Part shown: piece after piece, positions 27,001-34,700 of the stretch
Layout of the letters: each line of letters begins with the position of its first letter
How positions within the stretch are numbered: position 1 is the stretch's first letter
Source: JACJXW01 sp964418125
GTDB taxonomy: Bacteria > Bacteroidota > Bacteroidia > Chitinophagales > Saprospiraceae
Length of the DNA: 64,000 nt
Assembly (NCBI GenBank): GCA_964418125.1
Contig: CAYQKY010000019.1
Coordinates: 19,640 to 83,639 of the forward strand
Direction: 5' to 3'
Notes under the pieces: model-generated
Database searches by the model: none
What the model was told of the DNA's origin: nothing
The model's input: only the letters and a program-made list of their open reading frames with translations
Position numbers and translations under genes: made by a program

Positions 27001-28765
27001 GGAACTTAATACAATTGACGGTTTGCTCCCGGGCAGTCCTAATGCGGCGAATACAGCTATTGGCAACGTCCTGGCCGCAGGTGGTACTCTGGACCTTATC
27101 GAGAACCAGGCCCAATCCTTGCATAGCAACCTTCAGCATACCCTTACCGCCCATTTGTATGTGATCCGGACGATGCTAACCACAGTGGTGCCTACCATTG
27201 ACCCACCTCTTCCACCTAATTACAATGCCCGGGGCATACAACAATTGCTGGACAACCTGGAGGCCATTCTCGATGATATCGAAGAATTTGCGGATAGCAA
27301 TACCGGAGGAGACAGCCTTCCCAGTGAACCTTACACGCCCACTATTAAGGGCCTTTCTATCGACTACTTTGCGAAATCCCAAATCGAGGATATCCAACTC
27401 ATCCACCTGTATCCCTTTGAAAATACCTTTAAAGCGGAAGATATTACAGATACGCCTCCTTTATTTCCTACTTTTGAAAGGGAAGGCCACCTTTTTATCG
27501 GCTTAAAGGATTACACTCCGGGCAACAATCTGCACCTGTTGTTTCAGCTGGCGGAATCAACCGCCGACTCGGAGTCAAACGCTGCTGATATTCACTGGCA
27601 TTATCTGAGAAAGAATGAGTGGGCGCCATTGCAAAATGGGTTCCACCTCTTGAGCGATACTACCGACGGGCTCACCCGGTCCGGCATAGTGAAGATTGCG
27701 ATACCGGAAGACATCAATAAAGATGGGACCAACACCGTCATGCCATCAGGCTTACACTGGATCCGCGCCAGCGCATGGAACAATACCGAAGCCATTGCAG
27801 AAACCATTGGCGTGCACACCCAGGCGGCGCGGGTGAGCTACCATCCCATGCCGGAGAACGCCCGCCTGGAGATGGTGCTCAGGGCCGGCAGCATCTCCAA
27901 GCTGGCCGAGGCAGATTCCAGCCTCAAAGGGATCAACCAGTTCTACGAAACCTTCGGCGGGCAATTGACGGAAAGCTCCAATAACTTCTATAAGCGGGTG
28001 GGCGAACGCCTGCGCCACAAAGGCAGGAGTATAGATAAATACGATTACGAGCGGATCGTTCTGGACCGGTACCCGGAGGTCTTCCGGGTAAAATGCCTGA
28101 ACCATTCGTTCAGCTTATCGGCCAACCAATACCGGCGTGACCTGGAAGTGGCGCCAGGTTTCGTCTCCCTGGCAGTTATACCGGACATTACCAAGCTGAA
28201 GGCCGGCGCCGGTTATACTCCTAAGGCGCCCGTAAGCCTGTTGAATAGGGTCCGGGAGTATATTCGGCAGAAAACTTCCCCTTTTGTACGGCTCAAAGTG
28301 ATGAACCCCCGGTACGAACAGGTGCACCTGGATGGTGAGGTTATCCTTCGCCAGGGAAAGCCCAAAACCTTCTTCCAGAATAAACTCCGGGAGGACTTGC
28401 GCCGTTTCCTTGCCCCATGGGTAGATGGCAATATGGGCCAGTTGGATTTTGGGCGTGTTATTTCCAAGTCTGAAGTGATCCGTTTCATTGAGAGCCTGGA
28501 GTATGTGGATTTCGTCTGCAATCTGAGATTGGTACATGAGGAGGAGGAGGTGTCCTGCTACGGGCCAACCGACCCATTTAACGACCCGGAGGTGGTTGTG
28601 CCCCTGACTGCCAGGTCTATTCTTATAGGAGGAGAAATGAGATTAAATGCTGAATCCTGGCGATGTCCGGAACCCCGTAAAGAGTGTGAAGAAAAAGCCC
28701 ATAACTATAAAGCCAACTGCGAGGAGGAAACCGGGAATCCCCCGGGAGGCTTCTCGGTAGCCTGA
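24092..28765 (+). CDS. Large Afp11/gp6-like CIS baseplate protein
   Basis: 1557 residues. The N-terminus (NIPHPLFNLPGSSQDKRLLPALDP, DYNNL-like region) and the C-terminal third (GGQLTESSNNFYKRVGERLRHKGRSIDKYDYERIVLDRYPEV, then VRLKVMNPRYEQVHLDGEV) match large Bacteroidota CIS baseplate proteins related to gp6/gpJ wedges. The central part contains Cys-rich stretches (CLGCGEDE, CKPGCGLERC) and an Asp/Asn/Tyr-rich acidic segment (YYDNDNDPGTPPVPIDIFYD), which I do not recognise. A helical insert (about 930-1090) follows. Part of the wedge ring together with the next gene, which starts 10 bp later. Confidence 0.8.
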   Translation: MSKYANIPHPLFNLPGSSQDKRLLPALDPETLQVDGRSLADILDFIYHFAGQVYHYDNNLVLGDWRAFFAESLPFLIARIHKWDVQSLEENIQRLSRSVEQQPGPETLDSIFSFVYNELLTPVLEWQLRFEKERFGLGLKVSNLIAANLQAPLKSYIALANGAQKWYCIEKQDFRKFQQQDAWGLELPDLFACDESFRGVPGSTHARILSIHQGLAPLAASFVEAIAEIKRLAPEYLQESLIPLEEEFTKSHAPHLGLLFAFLQLFRRFQLDLNKVSVRHLEFFYNKVLGIQARKLTPDQAHLVFEIQKHLDNKLLSKGLLFKNGKDSRNNDIFFRLEEDIVVDKAQVESLRTLYLDHAEGCLGCGEDETTRVRLLEGVYKAPVANSRDGKGEAFKLEGSSWATLGRKESKYFLPSAPPTLEPEHHPFARQGFVLASPALLLQEGNRVVEITLELKCRKMECIPPPPLNEDDLKFLESALVHTHFLIRQEKFEEAVQNASFSRDARRALIDRLRSAHPYPGFIREDFKEIKRQELDGECFVVERVVPGLNLSGDQQLVDQYFDKTKALLLSFSADGDWWQPHPDDVEVKLESSLPAGLDDSCENRNWKLRIKVEIPAEAPPITFYDAEALKEPFPTQMPLVKVELNDFIRVETSLEDCKPGCGLERCLEGGNARTSLYHYLRHFCIQDSCIEVQVCGVRNLLVQNEENLQDANGLIQPFGVRPKLQAEFYIGSKEIFCKDWKQFRIKATWKDKPEDFATYYEEYEDVTGPIDNSSFEFLPAVLAEGLWTYYDNDNDPGTPPVPIDIFYDNNRDVEDPHPGLPDLLCSPEWDDPESISSSYYHEFDHSEFPGLPGYVPGQMTPEPLQPLSNTSRKGFIKLVLKGSDFLHDHYAFVLAKIMIDLAGGFNPVRIIEFKKDVDAAVAIRDVIKAKMNTIQSHLITAISEIESSIDNLNQLAPPGIIQRLNTLRSELNTIDGLLPGSPNAANTAIGNVLAAGGTLDLIENQAQSLHSNLQHTLTAHLYVIRTMLTTVVPTIDPPLPPNYNARGIQQLLDNLEAILDDIEEFADSNTGGDSLPSEPYTPTIKGLSIDYFAKSQIEDIQLIHLYPFENTFKAEDITDTPPLFPTFEREGHLFIGLKDYTPGNNLHLLFQLAESTADSESNAADIHWHYLRKNEWAPLQNGFHLLSDTTDGLTRSGIVKIAIPEDINKDGTNTVMPSGLHWIRASAWNNTEAIAETIGVHTQAARVSYHPMPENARLEMVLRAGSISKLAEADSSLKGINQFYETFGGQLTESSNNFYKRVGERLRHKGRSIDKYDYERIVLDRYPEVFRVKCLNHSFSLSANQYRRDLEVAPGFVSLAVIPDITKLKAGAGYTPKAPVSLLNRVREYIRQKTSPFVRLKVMNPRYEQVHLDGEVILRQGKPKTFFQNKLREDLRRFLAPWVDGNMGQLDFGRVISKSEVIRFIESLEYVDFVCNLRLVHEEEEVSCYGPTDPFNDPEVVVPLTARSILIGGEMRLNAESWRCPEPRKECEEKAHNYKANCEEETGNPPGGFSVA

Positions 28766-28775
28766 GTGAGACGAT

Positions 28776-31700
28776 ATGGCAGAACAAGACAACATAAAAG
28801 TTATTCTCAAGAAAGACCCCACCTTTGAAGGCCTGGACTTCAGCCTGTTGCGTCGGCTGGGGCTTGAGCACATCGGGGAGCTTTCGGGTAAGGTATGGAC
28901 GGACCACAACGTCCACGATCCGGGTATCACCATCCTGGAGATGCTCATCTACGCCCTTATGGACCTGGGATACCGCACCCGGTTGCCTATCGAGGATTTG
29001 CTGGCGCTGGAAGATCCTTCCCAGGCAGCAGAGGATAACTTTTTTACTCCGGCGCAGATCCTGACGAATAATCCCACCACCATCCTGGATTACCGGAAGC
29101 TGCTGATCGACATAGAGGGAGTCCGCAACGCCTGGCTGGAAGTGCACCGGGAGGATAAGCTTTGCCTGGATTGCCCCGGGGAGACGCCCAATGGTGAAGG
29201 CGATCACGGCCCGGTTTTTATTGCCGGGCAGGGAGGGCCGCGACAGAATTCCCCTTCTTTGTTTTTCTGTCCCGAGGGAGAACACGATTTCAGCGAGGTG
29301 GTACTGAATGGGCTGTACAAGGCCTTCATTGAACTGGATGAAGATTTTATCGCCAGGGAGATCGAACGGAATAAGAATAGGAAGGAAAATGAACAGAAGA
29401 ATAGGAGCGACGTAGAGGCGGAAGTAGTGAACCGGGTGAAACAGCAGCTGCAGCAACACCGCAACCTCTGTGAGGATTTCGTGGATATTTGCGTGCTCTG
29501 CCGGGAAAAGGTTAGCTTTTGCGTTGATGTCGAGCTGTTTCCGAGTGCCGTTGCCGAGCAGGTATATGTAGAGATCATCCAAAACATCAGGGAGTTCCTG
29601 TCACCCAGCCTCCATTTCTATACCCTCCAGGAAATGCTCGCCCGCGGAAAATCGATCGAAGAGGTATTCGAGGGCCGCCCCTACACCCTGGACAGCCATG
29701 GGTTTATCGATACGGAGGAACTGGAACGCATTGAACGGCATAAAGAATTACACCTTTCGGATATTTACAATCTGATCTTCAGTGTTTCCGGAGTAAAGTC
29801 TGTACGGGCACTGAAGCTTTCCTCCGGGCAGCAACCTAATACAGCGTGCGACGGGTGGGTATATCATCTTTGCGAAGACTGTGTACCCTTCTTTTCCGTG
29901 GAAGATTCCCAATTCAATCTGTTCAAAGGCACCATGCCCGTCCGCCTGGATAAGGTGGAAACCCAAAAGCTGCTGAACCGCCGCCTGAATGAATTCCGGA
30001 AAGTGAAGCTAAAGGATGCCCGCTTGCTCGACCGGCTCATCCCATTGGGAAGATACCGGAAGGATCTGGAAGATTATTATTCCATTCAGAACGAGTTTCC
30101 CAGGGTATATGGCATCGGCGAGGGCGGCCTGCCGGACAGCGCGCCGGTATTGCGGCAGGCCCAGGCCCTGCAACTCAAGGGTTACCTGTTATTCTTCGAC
30201 CAATTGCTGGCGTCCTACCTCTCTCAGCTTGCTCATATCCGGGACCTGTTCAGCATGTCGCCGGACAGCCGGCGGCCGGAGGCTTCCCGCCATACTTATT
30301 TTACCCAGCGCCTGGACTCCGTACCCGATGTGAAACGGTTGGTGCGCTTTTACACTGAAGAGCAGAGCTATCTTGGATGGTCAGAAAACAATATTCTGGC
30401 ACAGCCGGTGGAGAAAGGCTCGCTGGATGAGCTAATGGCCGAATGGCGGGAGGCCCCGGAAACAGAGCCTGAGTACCCGGCTCATTTCTTCGACGCACCT
30501 TTCAAACGGGAGGCGTCTCTCCAACAATTGAGGCAGGAGTTCCAGCAGGCGGAATATCAGCTGGAAGTTTTTGGCGGCAAATGTGCTTACTTTTTCACCA
30601 TTCTTACCTCCAACCAGGAAGTAGGGTTGGTTAGCAAGAGGCTTTACGATACCAAAGCCCAGGCATGGGAAGCCGGCCGTTCCGTAGCTTTCCTCGGCGC
30701 CCTGGAAGACTCTTATCAGGAGGTGAATGAGCCCAATCCTGCCGGCACTGCCTACCGCTATTCCTTCAACCTTTCTTTCAACCCCATCAGTTATTTGTCC
30801 TTCCTGCAGCAGATCATGGAGGATGAGAAACTTTACCAAAGCCGCCGGGATGATTTCCTCAATCACCTGCTGGCGCGCTTTGGAGAAGCATTCACGGACC
30901 TTTCTCTTCTGATGTATGAGAAGATCGTGCCGGAGCACAATGGCAAGGCGCGCCTGCTGGAAGATAAGGCCCGCTACCTTTCTGATTTCGATGAGTTAAG
31001 CCGAAACAGGGGCAAGGCCTACAATTACTGCCTCAACAGCTGGGATACGGACAACGTTTCCGGCCTGGAGAAGCGCGTGGCCGGGTTGGCCGGCATTCAG
31101 GATGTTAGGCGCCAGTATCTCTGTAATTTTGAGATCGTGGAATACGGGGAAGAACTGGAAGCCGTGCTGCGGTCTCTGGAAAACGAAGCCCTCTTCAAAA
31201 CCACCGAAAGGTTCGACTCCCGCGCGTACGCTGAAACCGCAGTGGCATCTATGATGGACAGCCTCAGGGCCGGTGAGGGTATGAAAGTGGAACATGTCGT
31301 TGCCGAGGATAAATTCCGCCTGTACCTGCGCACGGATAAAGCCGAAGCGGCCAGTCCCGGACTTTTCGGCAGCCGGGAGGAAGCCGAAAATAAGGTGGAG
31401 GTGCTGAAGGCTCTGTTCAACCCCAAAGCCTTCGGAGGAGGAGTTTATGTTTCTGAATACAAGTCCCACCTGGAGTTGCGCAATGCCGGCGGCGAGATCC
31501 TTCGCAAGAGCCGGAAGCAGTTTGAGGCCGGCCGGGCAATTGAGGATAAGGATTATTCTGATTTCGTGCGGAATGTCAACAACCAATTGAAAGCCAGGGA
31601 AGAGGTGGCTTCTGTCAACCTGGCCGCAAGCCTGGAAGAGCCGAAAGTGTATTTTGACCGGCAGGGGCTTTCCGGCCATCAGGAGATAGGGGCTCCTAAG

Positions 31701-34700
31701 TACAAATGGGTATGGCTGGACGACAGTGGGAATACCGTTCTCCAAAGCACCCCCTCTTTTACGGATACATCCGCTGCCCTTGCCCACTTTTCCAGCCTGC
31801 TTGGGCCTTTGGAGTTGCGTTTTGAAGATAAAGACGAAGGGAAGGAGCCTGCTTTCCTCGTACAATGGCCTTCCGGCGAAACTGCCGCCGAAGGGGTGTT
31901 TGACAATAAAGCGGCTCGGGATGAAGCCCGCCAAAAGGCAGCAGCTTACCTGGAGAAGGAAACCGGAGAAGGGGTTTATCTTTCTGCCGTCCGGAAATCC
32001 TACGGCTGGGAGCTGAAAAAAGGCAAGACAGCCTTGCTGGAAAGCACCCTGTTGGGAAGTAGTTCCAACAAGGCGAAGATGGCCTGGCAATATGCCCATG
32101 CTCTGAGCGCCAAACTGGAAGTTGTGGAGCGTAAGGATACAGGTTTCTTAGTTGAGCTGAGAAACCAGGACGGGATACTGATGGCCCATTCTCCGGTTTT
32201 TTCAGATGAGAAGCAGGCGGAGCAGAACCGTAAAATGTCGGCATCTCTCCTCAGCTCTGAAAAGAACATCAGTTTTCCGGAACGGGGAGAGGCTTATGGC
32301 TACCGTATTCCCGGCTTTGGGGATGATCCCTCGCCATTCCTGTCCAGTTACTTCCTGTTTGAAAGCCGAAGGGATGCTTTGCAGGCCATGGAGGCCCACC
32401 TGAAACATGCCGGCAAGGTGAGCCGGTATAACCTTTCAGGAGACCTTGAACGGTTTAGCCTGAGTTTTGAGCTCAAGGACAAAGACGGCCAGCTCATCGC
32501 CGAGCATTCGGGCATGTATGGTGATGAGAAAGAAAGAAAAGCCATTCTGGACAGAGGCGCAAAACAACTCAGGAAGTTCAATTTCCCCCTCCAATACAGG
32601 GAAAAATACAGGTATAAGCTGATCGGGCAGGAGGGAAGCGCCCTGCTGGAATCCGCCCGGGAATACGATTCGGAAGAAGAGGCGAACCAGGCCTTCCTGC
32701 AAATACTGCCCCTGGCAGCTTACCCGGCAAATTATCACGGGGATCGGCCAGATGACAACATCAACCAGTTCCTGGAACTTCGGGATGGCGATGCCGTTCT
32801 GGCCCGCGCCCCCCGTCCTTTTCCAACGGGCCAGGGCCTGGCGCAGGCCAGAGAGCAGGCAATAAGCCTGGTAAAGGCCCATTCCTACTCGGTCAGTTCC
32901 TCGGAATATCCCCATCGGTGGAAATACCGGTTGTCCTGGGAGGGGAAAGAGCAAAAGCTCGAAAGCCTGCTGGATAGCATAGGCGACTTTGGTACGGATG
33001 ATGAAGCCGTAACCGCTTTCAACCGGCTGGCAGATAACCTGGAAACAGTTGCGGCTATTCCGGCAGACGGCCCGTCGATCCGGTTTCAGTACAAAGGGGA
33101 AGCGGAACCTTTTGCCGCTTATCCCGGCCAGCCATTTGAAACGGAGGCGGAGAGAGAATCAGTTCGCCAACGGGCCGACAGATGGCTGCAATACAGCGGG
33201 CACGTTTCCCGGGCCGGCGCTTCTCTGCCTGCCTCCGCTGGCCCCACCCTCTACCGGCCGGCGGAAAGCGCCGACGGGCGCTTTGCCTACCGGGTGCTCA
33301 AAAAAGGGCTCCCTCTGGCTTTCCACCCCTGCAAATGTTACAGCAGGAAGGATCGCCAGGCCATACAGGAGGCCATCAACTGCCTGTACGGGGAAAGGAA
33401 TCACTATGATTATCCGGAGTTCTGCCTGGACGGGGACGCCATCTGCAAGATAGAGGAGCGCTACCACTATCAGCTCCGGGATAAGAAAAAGGGAATCCCG
33501 GCCTACTTCATCAGTTTCGAGGGGTATGCAAGCCGGGAAGAGGCCCTGGCTGCTTTGAGGAGCAATTACCTGGAGATCGTCCACCTGGCCATAGACGAAA
33601 GATCATACAGGGATCGGGCCATACGCAATTCCGTTTATCCTCCCCTGATCAGCCTGGTTCAGGAATATGCCGATCCGGAGGAGCGGCGCCCTGCCGGGTT
33701 GAGCCCTTTGGTAGTCGTCCCAAAGGAAGCCATTGATGAATTCGGTATCACTCAGGATAATCCGCAAGCTTACGTCGAATTATTCTTCCGTTATCCCATT
33801 CAGCTGGCGGAACCCAGTTGCCCCAAAGACCCCTGCAAGGATGAGCAGGATTATCATTACTACTTCCACCTGGTGGGGGATGGCCATTGCCGGGACGAAG
33901 ATTGTAAGGAGGACTGGCGAAGCACTCAGGTGTACGAAAAACCAGAGGACGCCATCCGTGATTTTCAAATGTTCCTCAACCTGTTGCGCGCCAAACCAAA
34001 TTACCGGGCCCATCTCGATGAAACGGGCTATTTCGATTGCTGGAGCCGCGGCATTATTCCTGATGAGGAAAGCCTGCACCGGGCCGGCGCCTGCCAGGAT
34101 TGCCCGGATGACAAGGATGAGGAAATGCCGAAGGCCAGGTGTTGCTATTATATCGGCCTGGTGGAAGTACTGGCGGAGAGCACCCGGCGTTTCAAGATCA
34201 AAGAAAATGCATGGGGAAAGCCTTCCCTTCTGGCGGTCCACCCCGGGCGGGCACTTACCCTGCAGGAGGCCAGTGATGCTATTCAGGGGTTCTGCAACTG
34301 CTTTTACTACGAAAACCAATATCCACTTGAAACAAGGGTGGAGGAGCGGGTCGGCCTTTGCGGGGAAACCCTTTGTTATTTCAGGCTGGAAGGCGGCCCC
34401 GACAGAAATGTCCTTTTTGAAAGCTATAATGGTTACAATTCCAAGGAAGAAGCCGAGAGGGCAGCGGGATTACTGATCAGCAACATATATGCATGCCGTA
34501 ATTTTGTGGTCATCAAGAACGGGGATTGTGATTACCGCATCGCCGTTTCCGGGATCAACCTTCAGGATTGCCCTGTAGAAGAAGATTGGGCCAGAGTGGT
34601 TTCCTGCAGCAACCGGAAATTCAAGAATCTGGCAGCGGCCTGTGAAGCCAGGAGCAGGATCGCCTCCTATTTTGAGAATGCCAGTTTTTCACTTAAGCTG